The position numbers and the translations under genes are program-made. A stretch of 40,745 bases of DNA from Granulicella sp. (lineage in GTDB: Bacteria > Acidobacteriota > Terriglobia > Terriglobales > Acidobacteriaceae), in NCBI GenBank assembly GCA_003132145.1, contig PKWU01000079.1, forward strand, positions 1-40,745, written 5' to 3'. Shown piece by piece: positions 23,132-33,256 of this stretch. Numbering within the stretch: the first letter of the stretch is position 1; each line of letters begins with the position of its first letter. The notes below the pieces were generated by a model, which saw only the letters and a program-made list of their open reading frames with translations, made no database searches and was not told the DNA's origin.

Positions 23132-25408
23132 ATGAGTAACTCCTGGTTGGTTCGGTTTTTTGCGGTGGGGATGGTATGCCTCTCGCTCGGCCTTTGTGGG
23201 ACGAATGTTGCCAACGCGCAGGGAGCCAGGCCTGCAGTCGCGCAGGCCACGCCGTTGCAGCCGTGGATGGATGCGACGCTCGATGCGGACGCGCGCGCCG
23301 ACCGGATGATTCACGAGATGACGCTGGACGAGAAGATCCAGTTGGTGCATGGCGCGGGGTGGGGAGTGCTGCGCGCGGGCACGCCGGTTGCGGCGGGACA
23401 CAATGGCGGGGCGGGATTTGTTGCGGGCATTGCACGGCTGCATCTTCCGGACCTCAACCTGGCCGACTCGGCGGTGGGCGTGCGCATGGCCGCGCCGGAG
23501 AGCCGCTACGCAACGCTGCTGCCGTCGGTAATCGGGATGGCCGCGAGCTGGGACCCGGAGGCGGCGTTTCTCTACGGTTCGGTGATTGGGCGCGAGCTGC
23601 GCGCCCAGGGGTACAACATGTCGATCGGCGGCGGGGTCGATCTGATCCGCGAGCCGCGCAATGGACGCAACTTCGAGTACGCAAGCGAAGACCCGATCCT
23701 GGCCGGCGTGATGGTCGGGCAGATCGCGCGCGGCGTGCAATCGAACCACGTGATGGGAGACATCAAGCACTACGCGGTCAACGACCAGGAGACCGGGCGC
23801 AACATCCTGAACGCCGTGCTGGACCAGCGCTCGCTGCGTGAGACCGATCTGCTGGCCTTCCAGATCGCTATCACGATGGCGCATCCGGCGGGCGTGATGT
23901 GCGCGTACAACCACATCAACGGCGACTACGCATGCGAGAACGACTTCACACTGAACCAGGTGTTGAAGCGCGATTGGGGATTCAAGGGCTTTGTGCTCTC
24001 GGACTGGGGCGGGACGCACAGCACGGTGAAGGCCGCGCTGGCAGGGCTCGACATGGACCAGCCGGGCGACGACAACTTCTTCAGCGATCCGCTGAAGCAG
24101 GCGGTCGTCGACGGAAAGGTACCGCAGGCGCGGCTGGACGATATGGTGCACCGCATTGTGCGCAGCATGTTCGCGAACGGAGTGATCGACCAGCCGCCGA
24201 TGCCGCGCAGCGTGGTCGATCCGTTCCGCGGACGCGACGACGCGCAGAAGATCGAGGAGGAGAGCATTGTGCTGCTGCAGAATACGGGCGGCATTCTTCC
24301 AATTGCTGCGGCGAAGACGAAGAGCATTGCGATCATCGGCGGCCACGCCGATGTGGGCGTTCTCTCCGGCGGCGGATCGGCGCAGGTGGACGCGCCGGGC
24401 GGCAACGCGATCGACCCCGGGCCGGGCAGCTCGCCCTGGGGAAAGGCCATCTACTTCCCTTCCTCGCCGATGCGTTTCATCCGCGAGCAGGCCGCGGCGG
24501 GCACGAAGATTACATATGACGCAGGCAGCGATCCGGCGCAGGCGGCGAAGGCCGCGGCATCGGCGCAGGTGGCGATTGTTTTCGTTACTCAGTGGATGAC
24601 GGAGGGCCAGGACTCCGCAACGCTTAGCCTGCCCGACAAGCAGGACGATCTGGTTGGGGCGGTTGCGGCGGCCAATTCCAACACCATCGTTGTGCTGGAG
24701 ACGGGCGGCCCGGTGAGCATGCCGTGGGCGGGGCGCGTCAAAGGAATCGTCGAGAGCTGGTATCCGGGGATCGGCGGAGGCGAGGCGATCGCCAATATTC
24801 TGTTTGGCCGCGTGAATCCTTCGGGCAAGCTGCCGGTGACCTTCGCCGCAACGGAGAACGACCTGCCACACCCGCACGTTACTGGCTTGACCGAGCGCAC
24901 CGGCAACAACGGCGCGGACGCAGGCGGAGGGCGCGAGCGGGTGCGCACCCGGCCCGTGGAGTTTCCTGTGGACTACAACGTGGAGGGCATGGCGGTGGGC
25001 TATCGCTGGTTCCAGGAGAAGAACCTGAAGCCGCTCTTCCCGTTTGGATTTGGGCTCTCGTACACGCACTTCGCGTATTCAAACCTGAAGGTTGACGCGG
25101 ACGCGAAGAGAGTGAGCTTCGAGTTGCGCAACACGGGCGCGCAGGCGGGCGATGAGATCGCGGAGGTATACGTCATGCTGCCCACGTCGGTGGGCGAACC
25201 GTTCCGCAAACTGGCGGGATGGAAGCGCGTCTCGCTGGCGGCGGGCGCGAGCCAGACGGTGGAGGTTGCGATTGACCCGCTCTATCTGTCGATCTACTCG
25301 ACGGAGAAGAACGCATGGGTCCGTCCGTCGGGCGAGTTCCTGATCGAGGTTGGGGGATCGTCGGCGGAGCTTCCACTGCGCCAGTCTGTGCGTCTGGCCA
25401 CACGTTAG
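23132..25408 (+). CDS. Secreted glycoside hydrolase family 3 (beta-glucosidase-like)
   Basis: A 758-residue exported GH3 enzyme that removes terminal beta-linked sugars from oligosaccharides. The signal peptide is residues 1 to about 31 (WLVRFFAVGMVCLSLGL, cut after ANAQ). The TIM-barrel domain follows, with the nucleophile D291 in VLSDWGGTHS, HYAVNDQETGR upstream and GLDMDQPG after it. Next come the alpha/beta sandwich domain and a C-terminal fibronectin-III-like domain beginning near FPFGFGLSYTHF. The ATG at 23132 is chosen for its AAGGA site and the clean signal peptide; the frame is open further upstream through a repeat. It may trim the polysaccharide made next door or digest plant or fungal glycans; the substrate is not readable. 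Confidence 0.93.
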   Translation: MSNSWLVRFFAVGMVCLSLGLCGTNVANAQGARPAVAQATPLQPWMDATLDADARADRMIHEMTLDEKIQLVHGAGWGVLRAGTPVAAGHNGGAGFVAGIARLHLPDLNLADSAVGVRMAAPESRYATLLPSVIGMAASWDPEAAFLYGSVIGRELRAQGYNMSIGGGVDLIREPRNGRNFEYASEDPILAGVMVGQIARGVQSNHVMGDIKHYAVNDQETGRNILNAVLDQRSLRETDLLAFQIAITMAHPAGVMCAYNHINGDYACENDFTLNQVLKRDWGFKGFVLSDWGGTHSTVKAALAGLDMDQPGDDNFFSDPLKQAVVDGKVPQARLDDMVHRIVRSMFANGVIDQPPMPRSVVDPFRGRDDAQKIEEESIVLLQNTGGILPIAAAKTKSIAIIGGHADVGVLSGGGSAQVDAPGGNAIDPGPGSSPWGKAIYFPSSPMRFIREQAAAGTKITYDAGSDPAQAAKAAASAQVAIVFVTQWMTEGQDSATLSLPDKQDDLVGAVAAANSNTIVVLETGGPVSMPWAGRVKGIVESWYPGIGGGEAIANILFGRVNPSGKLPVTFAATENDLPHPHVTGLTERTGNNGADAGGGRERVRTRPVEFPVDYNVEGMAVGYRWFQEKNLKPLFPFGFGLSYTHFAYSNLKVDADAKRVSFELRNTGAQAGDEIAEVYVMLPTSVGEPFRKLAGWKRVSLAAGASQTVEVAIDPLYLSIYSTEKNAWVRPSGEFLIEVGGSSAELPLRQSVRLATR

Positions 25409-25439
25409 CTGGGTGTGTAACTATAGCCTTGTTCAGCAC

Positions 25440-25456
25440 TCGTGCCTTTCGCACGA
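25440..25456 (+). terminator. Possible terminator hairpin after the GH3 gene
   Basis: TCGTGC-CTTTC-GCACGA forms a 6-bp stem 31 bp after the GH3 stop codon. There is no T-run after it, so it would be a weak or factor-assisted terminator at best. Confidence 0.25.
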
Positions 25457-25666
25457 AGGATTCGGGTTTCGTGGGCGCGACGAACTCGACCGCTGCACCA
25501 TGAAGCTGGGTGCTTTTATTCTCAGAGCGGACGGATGACCTGGACGGCAAGTCGGTCTCACTTCGACGGTGGGAGCATTGCGTGCCACACGGAGATGGAG
25601 CAACCGGCTGCGGCGAAGTTGCAGGAAGATGAAGTCACGCGCAAGAGATTGCCGGAAAGACAGGCC

Positions 25667-26722
25667 ATGCCAACCAGATTTTCGAGTTTATTCAACGATG
25701 CGGCGAATGGCGTCCGCGGCAAGGTGATCGGGATCTACGGAATCCTGCTGGCGTTCAATGCGGGTGCGTGGGTGTGGGCGATTCTTGCCTCGCGGCACTA
25801 TCCGCTACTGCTGGGGACGGCGCTGCTGGCATACAGCTTTGGGTTGCGGCACGCGGTGGATGCCGACCACATTGCGGCGATCGACAACGTGACCCGCAAG
25901 CTGATGCAGGAGGGCAAGCGGCCGGTGGCGGTGGGGTTCATGTTCTCGCTGGGCCACTCGACAGTGGTGGTGCTGGGATCGGCGGCGATTGCAGCGGCGG
26001 CGCTGGCGCTGCAACACCGCATGGACGGGGTGCGGGAGATCGGGGGCGTGGTGGGCACGCTGGTGTCGGCGGTCTTTCTGCTGGGCATCGCATTTGTGAA
26101 CCTGATCGTTCTGCGGTCGATCTATCGCGCGTTTGTTCGGGTGAGGGGCGGAGCGCCGTATGTCGAGGAGGACTTCGACATGCTGTTGGCCGACCGCGGC
26201 TTTCTGTCGCGGCTGTTCCGGCCCATGTTCCGGATCATCACGCGAAGCTGGCACATGTATCCGCTGGGCGTGCTGTTTGGGCTGGGCTTCGATACGGCCA
26301 CCGAGATTGGGTTGCTGGGGATTGCGGCGGCGGAGGCATCGAAGGGGCTGTCGCTGGTCTCGATCCTGGTGTTCCCGGTGCTGTTCGCCGCGGGAATGTC
26401 GCTGATCGACACGACGGACAACATCCTGATGCTGGGGGCGTATGGATGGGCGTTCATCAAGCCGGTGCGCAAGCTGTACTACAACATGACGATCACGTCT
26501 GTGTCTGTGGTGGTGGCGCTGGTGGTGGGAGGGGTCGAGGCGCTGGGACTGCTGGCCGGGCACTTCCACACGGGCGGGATCTTCTGGAACGCGGTGCGGC
26601 GGCTGAACAACAACTTCAGCGCGCTGGGCTACCTCATCATCGCGATCTTCGCGCTGAGCTGGATCGTTTCGATCGCCATCTACAAGTGGCGGCGGCTGGA
26701 CGATCTGGAACTGGGCGCGTGA
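25667..26722 (+). CDS. NiCoT-family nickel/cobalt transporter (HoxN/NixA type)
   Basis: A 351-residue inner-membrane permease for high-affinity Ni2+ or Co2+ uptake, with about eight hydrophobic segments. The family signature HAVDADH (H-x4-DH) is at residues 62-68 in the second helix. It is followed by FSLGHSTVV and by GLGFDTATEIGLL and the SLIDTTDNILM block. The ATG at 25667 is preferred because the family starts with an SLFNDA-type leader there and a GGAAAG site lies 8 bases upstream. The frame is open to earlier ATGs at 25595 and 25535. No nickel or B12 riboswitch or NikR-like site could be identified upstream, and no nickel enzyme gene is nearby. Metal choice is undecided. Confidence 0.92.
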   Translation: MPTRFSSLFNDAANGVRGKVIGIYGILLAFNAGAWVWAILASRHYPLLLGTALLAYSFGLRHAVDADHIAAIDNVTRKLMQEGKRPVAVGFMFSLGHSTVVVLGSAAIAAAALALQHRMDGVREIGGVVGTLVSAVFLLGIAFVNLIVLRSIYRAFVRVRGGAPYVEEDFDMLLADRGFLSRLFRPMFRIITRSWHMYPLGVLFGLGFDTATEIGLLGIAAAEASKGLSLVSILVFPVLFAAGMSLIDTTDNILMLGAYGWAFIKPVRKLYYNMTITSVSVVVALVVGGVEALGLLAGHFHTGGIFWNAVRRLNNNFSALGYLIIAIFALSWIVSIAIYKWRRLDDLELGA

Positions 26723-26925
26723 GAGGGCGGTGGCGATGAACGTTCTGACGCACCGTCGCAAACAAGGATTGGCTTGCGCGCTTCGTCGCCACAGAGTCAC
26801 CGAAAAAGTGCTACGGACAGGGTGCGCCATAGGTGTGAGACGCGACTGCGCTTGAGAGACATTTGCATATAGGAAGTGGCGATGCTGCGAATTGCACCGA
26901 TGGACAATGATGGAAGCTCGGAACG

Positions 26926-27105
26926 TTAGTTTGACTTTGCCATTTCGACAAGTGCTTTTGCTGCGATGTCCGTTCCTATATTCTGTGCTAGCTCCAAGGC
27001 TTTCTTCCCAACCTTGGAAAGGACTGCCGCAACATCATGACCATTACCCCTTTCTGCTTCATCGGCTGCATCCGCTACGCCCGCCAACCTAATGGCGACT
27101 GGCGG
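26926..27105 (-). pseudogene. C-terminal remnant of an unknown protein
   Basis: A 59-residue open stretch on the minus strand with no start codon of its own, ending ALVEMAKSN before a TAA. It reads like a genuine protein tail: an acidic linker (ADAADEAERG), then an amphipathic helix (AAVLSKVGKKALELAQNIG) and a second helix. It is closed upstream by a TAG at 27106-27108, about 115 bp from the left 94-bp inverted repeat. The parent gene was probably cut when the adjoining segment arrived. I do not recognise the family. The rest of 26723-26925 shows no gene. Confidence 0.45.
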
Positions 27106-27220
27106 CTAGTTGCCGGTTTCGGGCCGGACGACGAATGAAATCTGAAAACTCCGCAGACTCATCGTTGGCTGGCAGCGGGGATGCTACCCACGTCCTACTG
27201 AAGAGGGCAGCCCTGGTCCG

Positions 27221-27314
27221 CAACCTGTAGGTTTTTGACCACCAGGCAACGTTTGAGAGGGGCATTGAAAACAAGCGCTTTACTGTTGCGAAAAGAACTG
27301 GCCTTTCGGGCCAG
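27221..27314. repeat. Left copy of a 94-bp inverted repeat bounding the macroglobulin/PBP locus
   Basis: 27235-27314 is identical, in reverse complement, to 36544-36623 over all 80 bp. Extending outward to 27221 gives 94 bp with two mismatches. One end is a hairpin CTGGCC-TTTCG-GGCCAG (27298-27314). The copy lies 171 bp before the first gene of the enclosed locus. Short open frames cross it but none looks real. Confidence 0.9.
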
Positions 27315-27485
27315 TAACCAGCACCCTTCGACCTCGCTTCCTGATTGCCGATTGTCCTTCGGATTGTCCGTCTCTCGATCACTATCAATATCTTCGTCTT
27401 GTCTTTCGTGGCAAGGCGACCTGTATGACACTATTGACGTGTGAGAATTGCAAGGTGAGCCCTGGGGAGAGACACTCTATCTTTC

Positions 27486-28517
27486 ATGACACGTTTGCGT
27501 GATTTGCGTTCAGGTTATTTCGTGGCAGCAGCTATCGCACTCCTCGTCATGACGACACTCCTGGGATGGCGATTTGTTGCGTATTCAGGAGTATTGGCCG
27601 AACCCTCGCGCGACCCGCTTCCTGCGGATGGGCGGGAGCATCTGGCAGCCAAATTTAAAGCTCGCCATCATCTGTCACTCATGGCAGCTCAACTCCATCT
27701 CAGCGGGGCTCAATCTGCAAGCCTGCGTCTTGAAGATCTGCCGAATGGTTATGTCGCTCTCTATCTACGAGCATCTGTAAATCCTGGTCGTCTTCGCCTT
27801 GGGGTGGTGGGACGAGGTAGCGATCTTTCTATTCCGATTACGCTTGCGCCGGATAGTCAGGACAGCTTTGGCGATGGCACACCCGACTGGATGCGTCTGC
27901 ACAGTGCCAGCGACCGCCAGGCCTTTCGGCTCTGGTTCACTGCACTCGCAGATCGGGCCGCCGATGCCGAACCCGGCCAGCTTCCGCCGGAGATCACCGA
28001 CTGCGCTTCGTTGCTTCGCTACGCCTATCGCGAGTCGCTGCGACTGCACGACGATCGTTGGTACGCGCAGTACTCCGCCGAGCAGATGCCAACGCTGACA
28101 TCTGTCCAACAGTGGAGCTATCCCAATACGCCACTCGGGGCGGGTCTATTTCGCACTCATTCCGGTCCGTTTGTTGCGAGCGATGTTACGGACGGAACTT
28201 TCGCCCAGTTTGCCGATGCGAAGACGCTCATCGAAGCGAATACATTCTTTGTCAGCCGTGACCTCCGCGCCGCCCGTCCCGGTGACTTAATTTTTTTCCG
28301 CCTGCTTGAAACCGATTCGCAGTATCATTCGATGGTTGTCACAACACAGGGCAAATGGGTCGTCTATCACACCGGACCAATCGACAAACATCCTGGCGAG
28401 ATGCGCCGCGTGTTGCTTGCGGATCTGATGCAGCATCCCGATCCGCGCTGGCGACCGACACCCTCCAATCCAAACTTCCTCGGGGTCTATCGTTGGAATA
28501 TTCTGCGCGAAGATTAG
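27486..28517 (+). CDS. DUF1175 family protein (YfaT-like), probable periplasmic NlpC/P60-like hydrolase
   Basis: A 343-residue protein with one N-terminal membrane anchor (about residues 12-30) and a periplasmic body. The body ends in a DUF1175-like domain: C173 in ITDCASLLRYAYRE, then ARPGDLIFFR and H281 in QYHSMVV with H295 in VYHTG. This Cys-His arrangement is that of NlpC/P60-type cell-wall peptidases, so the protein may act on peptidoglycan. In Escherichia coli the DUF1175 gene yfaT neighbours the alpha-macroglobulin gene yfaS, and the same pairing occurs here. The macroglobulin frame overlaps its 3' end. The ATG has only a distant GGGGAG tract upstream, so the start is moderately certain. 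Confidence 0.85.
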   Translation: MTRLRDLRSGYFVAAAIALLVMTTLLGWRFVAYSGVLAEPSRDPLPADGREHLAAKFKARHHLSLMAAQLHLSGAQSASLRLEDLPNGYVALYLRASVNPGRLRLGVVGRGSDLSIPITLAPDSQDSFGDGTPDWMRLHSASDRQAFRLWFTALADRAADAEPGQLPPEITDCASLLRYAYRESLRLHDDRWYAQYSAEQMPTLTSVQQWSYPNTPLGAGLFRTHSGPFVASDVTDGTFAQFADAKTLIEANTFFVSRDLRAARPGDLIFFRLLETDSQYHSMVVTTQGKWVVYHTGPIDKHPGEMRRVLLADLMQHPDPRWRPTPSNPNFLGVYRWNILRED

Positions 28518-31500
28518 CTGTGCTGGTCGCTCTCCTTCTGCTCTGTGCTCCATGCGCCTTCGCAGCGGAGCCGTACTTTATCCTGAGCACCTATAAGGCC
28601 TTCGCCCTCGGCGAGAAGCCGAAGCTCCATCTTTACGCCCGTAACGAGTCGGAGCTGGAGTTTCGCATCTATCACGTCAACGATCCTGAGAAGTTTATCG
28701 GCGGCCTCTCCGAGATGCATAGCTTCGGCGAAACCATGAACAGTCCTGTCGAGCAGATCGACGAAAAGACCTGGCTCGAACGCTTTCACGACTGGAAGCA
28801 CGACCGATGGATCGCTCTCAAAGACTTCTTTCGCACTCAGCTCTCCGAAACAACGCGCAATGCACTGAAGGAGAAGCAATCTGCTGTGGCAAAGCGCAGC
28901 CGGATCGTCGGCGTCGCCCAGTTCGCGCAGGTTCCGCTGCTGAACGACAAGCAACTGGTCGCACGCTGGCGTCAGGAGGTACCGCCAACCTACGTCTCGG
29001 ACAATCAGGTTCTTCCTATCGATCCACTTCCGTCTGGCATGTATCTGGTAGAGGCTACGGACGGCCACCTGAAGGCCTATACGCTGCTGATGGTCAGCGA
29101 GACAGCGCTGGTGACGCGTACAGTTGCTGGCGAACTAGTCGCCTTTGTCGTCGACCGCAAAACCGGCACGCCCGTAAACGGAGCCAAGGTCGTGCTCGCA
29201 CTGGGCAAGCAGTCTCCGCAGCGTCTCACCACCAAGGAAGACGGCATCGCCTCCTTCGATGCGCCGTCTTCGGCGAAAAAAGATACGGCTTCTACCGACG
29301 GAGAAGACGGGGAAGGCGGAGTCGAGACCGACACCGCTGACAGCAAGCTATGGGTCATGGCGCGTTCCGGCGACGATATCGCTCTGGTCGCTCCGTGGTA
29401 CTCCTCGTTTACGCGATCGCAAGACACACTCTACTCTGCGTTTGGCTATACGGATCGGCCTGTCTATCGCCCCGGCCACACGGTTCACTTCAAGGTAATT
29501 ATTCGCCAGCACGCAGGCGATGCTCTTACTCTTCCCAAACTTTCGCAGATTCACATCACGGTCAACGACGACCAGCAGAAGGCTGTCTATGACAAGAAAC
29601 TGCCTGTCTCCGCAATGGGTACGGTCGCAGGCGAACTCGAACTGCCGCTCACGGCTTCGCTCGGCTACTATCGCATCACGAGCGACACCCATGCCGACCT
29701 CTCGGGACTAGCGAGCTTTCAAGTCGAAGACTATCGCAAGCCGGAGTATCAGGTTCACGTCACCGCTGCCAGACAGCGCGTGATGCAAGGTGAGAGCGAC
29801 GCCGTTACCATCGACGCACGCTACTTCTTCGGCGAGCCGGTCCCGAACGCCAAGGTCAAATACACCGTCAGCGAGAGCCAGCACTACTGGTGGAACGACG
29901 AAGACAGCGATAACAATTCTGCCGGAGAGAATCCTGACGGTTCGCAGAGCGGCGACTCGCAAGAGGCGATCGGTTACGGAGCGAATGAACAGATCAAAGG
30001 CGAGGGCCGTCTGGATGCCAACGGTAAGCTGACCGTCTCCATTCCAACAACCTTCGATCCGGATCGCCACTTCGACAAGGACTACATCGTCGAAGCAGGC
30101 GTAACCGACGAAGCGGGCCGCGAGATCAGCGGACGCTATCGCATCCTCGCCACCTACGGCAGCTTTCGCTTGCAGGTCGAGCCGCTCAGTTACTCTGTGC
30201 AGCAGGGGCAAAACGCCAGCTTTCAAGTCACCGCACACGACTACGATGGCAAGCCCGTGCGGACTCCTGTGCATCTGCATCTCTACCATCGCAGTTACTC
30301 GGCATACACATCGGACTGGCACCGCACCGAGACGGACTCACCCGCTGGCGACGCCGATGCAACTACCGGCGCTGACGGCACCGTCGTAGTGCAGATGCCC
30401 GTCAACATGGCGGGCTCCCTCAATGTTGACGCGACAGCCGTCACTCCAGAGAAGCGCACGGTAAAAGACATAGGCTGGCTCTGGGTCAACGGCACGCAGG
30501 CGGAGGACTTCGGAGATGACTCCAATCAGCAGATTCGTTTCATCACGGACAAGAAGAGCTACGCTCCCGGCGATACTGCGCATCTCTCGGTTATCACTCA
30601 GGTCGATGGCTTTCATGCGCTCATCACCGCCAGCGGATATACCGTCGAGTTTCGCAAGGTTCTGAACAGCTCCGGCAAGGTATTGAACTTCGACCTTCCC
30701 ATCACTAAGGACTCTCAACCCAATTTGACGGTTGACGTCGTCTTCCTCAACGACGAAAAAATCTATCAAGGCCAGCGCAATATCTCCGTTCCGACGACTC
30801 AACAGAAGCTGCAACTGACGATCACACCCGCGTCGGAGACATTCCAGCCGCAGCAGAGCGCTGCCTACGACGTAACTGCGCACGACGCCACAGGCGCGCC
30901 TGTCTCGGCGGATCTCAGCTTCGGCGTCGTCGACGAGGCGGTCTACTCGGTCGAACCGGATTCGAGCGGCAATATTCTCAATGCATTTTATCCGCAGCGC
31001 GAGACCAACCCTAACATAGAAAATTCGCTCAACTATTACTTCACCGGCGAGGCGGGCAAGCGGACGATGCTGCTTGCCCAACGTCGCTTCCACCCGCAAC
31101 TGGCGCAGGTAAAACCAAGCATCGATAGCGCACCGCGCATCCGCAAGGACTTTCCCGATACCGCCTTCTGGCAGCCCGACGTACACACCGACGCCACCGG
31201 CCATGCGCGCGTCACCCTGACCTTCCCAGACTCGCTCACCACCTGGCGTGCCACTGTTCGCGCCATCACGGCGGATTCCAAAGCGGGTGCTACACTCAAC
31301 CGAGTCATCGTGCGCAAGAACATCATCGTGCGCATGGGCCAGCCACGCTTCCTGCGCAAGGGCGACATCGTCACCGTCCCCGTCATCGTGCATAACTATC
31401 TACAGCAGACCAAACAGATTCAGCTCTCGCTCGATACTGCCGGTCTGGAGATCGTCAGCGGTTCGCCGCAGCAGGTCAGCGTCGCACCACGCGCCGATGC

Positions 31501-33256
31501 GACGATTCTCTATCGACTGCACGCCACCTCCGTTGGCACGGCCACGCTCACGGCAAAGGCCATCTCCTCGCCCGAGAGCGACGCGATGCAGATCACGCTT
31601 CCCGTGCATCCTGCGGGCGTCGCCGAAAGCATCGCCGCCTCCGGCGTTATCGCCAACAGCGGCGATCGCACCAGTCAGCTTGTATTCCCCGCAGGCACCG
31701 ATCCCGCCGCTCACTCGCTCAGCATTCAGGTCAGCCCCACCATCGCCGGTTCGCTCTTCTCCGCGCTCGACTACCTCACCACATTCCCCTATGGCTGCAC
31801 CGAGCAGACCATGTCCAGCTTCCTGCCTAACATCATCGTGGCCCAGGCGATGCAGAAGCTGAATCTCTCCTCCAAGATCGATCAAGCCACTCTCAGCGCC
31901 AAGATTCAGGCCGGTCTGGATCGTCTCAAGGAGTATCAGCACGAAGACGGCGGCTGGGGCTGGTGGAAGGAGGATCAGAGTCAGGTCTTCATGACTGCTT
32001 ACGTCGTCAGCGGTCTCGCGCAGGCACGGAAGGCGGGCTATCCAAAGGCACAGGATTTCCGTTCCACGAATGGAAAGCCCGCAAGTATCACTTTTCTGCA
32101 AAACGCTCTACAACAACATCCACACATGCTCCCCGAACTGCGTGCCTATGTTGTCTATGCCCTTGTGGAGTCGGGTTACAGCGATCATGATCAACTCGAC
32201 ACCCTCTACTCCCGCCGCGACGATCTCAGCCCGCAGGCACTCGCCTACACCGGCCTCTCCATGCTCGACGCCAACGACTCTCGCGCCTCGGCCATCGCGC
32301 AGTTGCTCGAAAAGAAGGCACGCATCGAGGGAGATCTTGCCAGTTGGCCGGAGAGCCGCAACAACCTCCTCGATATCGACTACGACGGCAGCGCCGAATC
32401 GACAGCCTTTGCGCTCAAGTTTTTAGCGCACGCCGATCCGCAGAGTCCGCTGTTGACGAAGGCCGCGCAGTGGCTGGTAGCCAATCGCTCCGAGGGCTAC
32501 TGGTGGGGAAGCACGCAGCAGACGGCGTTCGTCCTTTATGGGCTCACGGACTATCTGCTCGTCTCGCACGAACTGGCTGGTGACACCGACGTTGAAGTCT
32601 TCGTCAACGGAGCCTCGGTCGGCAAGCGTCACTTCTCTACGGAGGATGCCGTGAAGGACGCGTCCCTTTCCATCTCTCTCAGCGCGCTACAGCTACAGCA
32701 GCAGGACAGCATTCGCATCGTCTCCACCGGCAGTGGCCGCGCCTATTGGACCACGCAGGCGATGTACTACTCGACCTCGCCGCACAGCTATCAACAAGGC
32801 TCGTTGAACCTGAGCATCGCGCGCGACTACTCCATCCTTGTTCCTACAACGAAGGATGGCCACATCGTCTACACGCTCAAACCACTCAGCGGCCCGGTAG
32901 AGCAGGGCGATGTTCTCGCCGTACATCTCGGTGTTGGCGGCTCGCCGCAGAAGTATCTGCTGATCGAAGACCCCATCCCCGCTGGCGTTGAGTTCCTCCA
33001 GAACAGCGACAGTTACAACATCGTCAACCGGCCCAGCAATTGGGACTGGTGGTATACCCGTCAGGAGTTTCACGACGATCGCGCCGCGATCTTTGCTGGT
33101 ACATTCGACGGACGGCACGACTCGTTCTATCTGCTCAAGGTGGTAAACCCGGGCAGCTTTGCCATCAGTCCTGCCAGCGTCTCTCCCATGTATCAGCCGG
33201 GCGTACAAGCTACTACGGATGAACTTCATCTCGACGTGAAAGAGGTCTCCAAGTGA
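28493..33256 (+). CDS. Bacterial alpha-2-macroglobulin with thioester (YfaS-like)
   Basis: A very large (1587-residue) periplasmic protease-trapping protein. A signal peptide (ARRLAVLVALLLLCAPCAFA) is followed by macroglobulin domains. These include TVAGELVAFVVDRKTG, the YTDRPVYRPGHTVHF domain, and the FPDTAFWQPDVHTDATGHARVTL-type A2M core. The thioester domain has the reactive CTEQ motif (C1102 in PYGCTEQ), with DGGWGWW and WGSTQQTAFVLYGL helices after it. A receptor-binding-like end (FYLLKVVNPG) closes the protein. The intact CTEQ implies covalent capture of attacking proteases, unlike thioester-lacking homologues. The start is uncertain: TTG at 28493 keeps the positively charged signal n-region, while GTG at 28520 lies 2 bases after the upstream stop but lacks it. 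The next gene overlaps its stop. Confidence 0.92.
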   Translation: MEYSARRLAVLVALLLLCAPCAFAAEPYFILSTYKAFALGEKPKLHLYARNESELEFRIYHVNDPEKFIGGLSEMHSFGETMNSPVEQIDEKTWLERFHDWKHDRWIALKDFFRTQLSETTRNALKEKQSAVAKRSRIVGVAQFAQVPLLNDKQLVARWRQEVPPTYVSDNQVLPIDPLPSGMYLVEATDGHLKAYTLLMVSETALVTRTVAGELVAFVVDRKTGTPVNGAKVVLALGKQSPQRLTTKEDGIASFDAPSSAKKDTASTDGEDGEGGVETDTADSKLWVMARSGDDIALVAPWYSSFTRSQDTLYSAFGYTDRPVYRPGHTVHFKVIIRQHAGDALTLPKLSQIHITVNDDQQKAVYDKKLPVSAMGTVAGELELPLTASLGYYRITSDTHADLSGLASFQVEDYRKPEYQVHVTAARQRVMQGESDAVTIDARYFFGEPVPNAKVKYTVSESQHYWWNDEDSDNNSAGENPDGSQSGDSQEAIGYGANEQIKGEGRLDANGKLTVSIPTTFDPDRHFDKDYIVEAGVTDEAGREISGRYRILATYGSFRLQVEPLSYSVQQGQNASFQVTAHDYDGKPVRTPVHLHLYHRSYSAYTSDWHRTETDSPAGDADATTGADGTVVVQMPVNMAGSLNVDATAVTPEKRTVKDIGWLWVNGTQAEDFGDDSNQQIRFITDKKSYAPGDTAHLSVITQVDGFHALITASGYTVEFRKVLNSSGKVLNFDLPITKDSQPNLTVDVVFLNDEKIYQGQRNISVPTTQQKLQLTITPASETFQPQQSAAYDVTAHDATGAPVSADLSFGVVDEAVYSVEPDSSGNILNAFYPQRETNPNIENSLNYYFTGEAGKRTMLLAQRRFHPQLAQVKPSIDSAPRIRKDFPDTAFWQPDVHTDATGHARVTLTFPDSLTTWRATVRAITADSKAGATLNRVIVRKNIIVRMGQPRFLRKGDIVTVPVIVHNYLQQTKQIQLSLDTAGLEIVSGSPQQVSVAPRADATILYRLHATSVGTATLTAKAISSPESDAMQITLPVHPAGVAESIAASGVIANSGDRTSQLVFPAGTDPAAHSLSIQVSPTIAGSLFSALDYLTTFPYGCTEQTMSSFLPNIIVAQAMQKLNLSSKIDQATLSAKIQAGLDRLKEYQHEDGGWGWWKEDQSQVFMTAYVVSGLAQARKAGYPKAQDFRSTNGKPASITFLQNALQQHPHMLPELRAYVVYALVESGYSDHDQLDTLYSRRDDLSPQALAYTGLSMLDANDSRASAIAQLLEKKARIEGDLASWPESRNNLLDIDYDGSAESTAFALKFLAHADPQSPLLTKAAQWLVANRSEGYWWGSTQQTAFVLYGLTDYLLVSHELAGDTDVEVFVNGASVGKRHFSTEDAVKDASLSISLSALQLQQQDSIRIVSTGSGRAYWTTQAMYYSTSPHSYQQGSLNLSIARDYSILVPTTKDGHIVYTLKPLSGPVEQGDVLAVHLGVGGSPQKYLLIEDPIPAGVEFLQNSDSYNIVNRPSNWDWWYTRQEFHDDRAAIFAGTFDGRHDSFYLLKVVNPGSFAISPASVSPMYQPGVQATTDELHLDVKEVSK

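Noticed and set aside
23003-25069. 688-codon open frame antisense to the GH3 gene
   Set aside because: Composition is dominated by Arg, His and Ala with no recognisable domain, while the plus strand encodes an intact GH3 enzyme with all motifs.
25409-25666. Cobalamin or nickel riboswitch before the NiCoT gene
   Set aside because: No B12-box-like core, NikR-type inverted repeat or recognisable NiCo riboswitch layout could be found by eye.
27089-27388. 99-codon frame through the left inverted repeat, and its counterpart at 36461-36796
   Set aside because: The two share residues only where the DNA repeat lies and diverge completely outside it, so the similarity comes from the DNA element, not from a protein.
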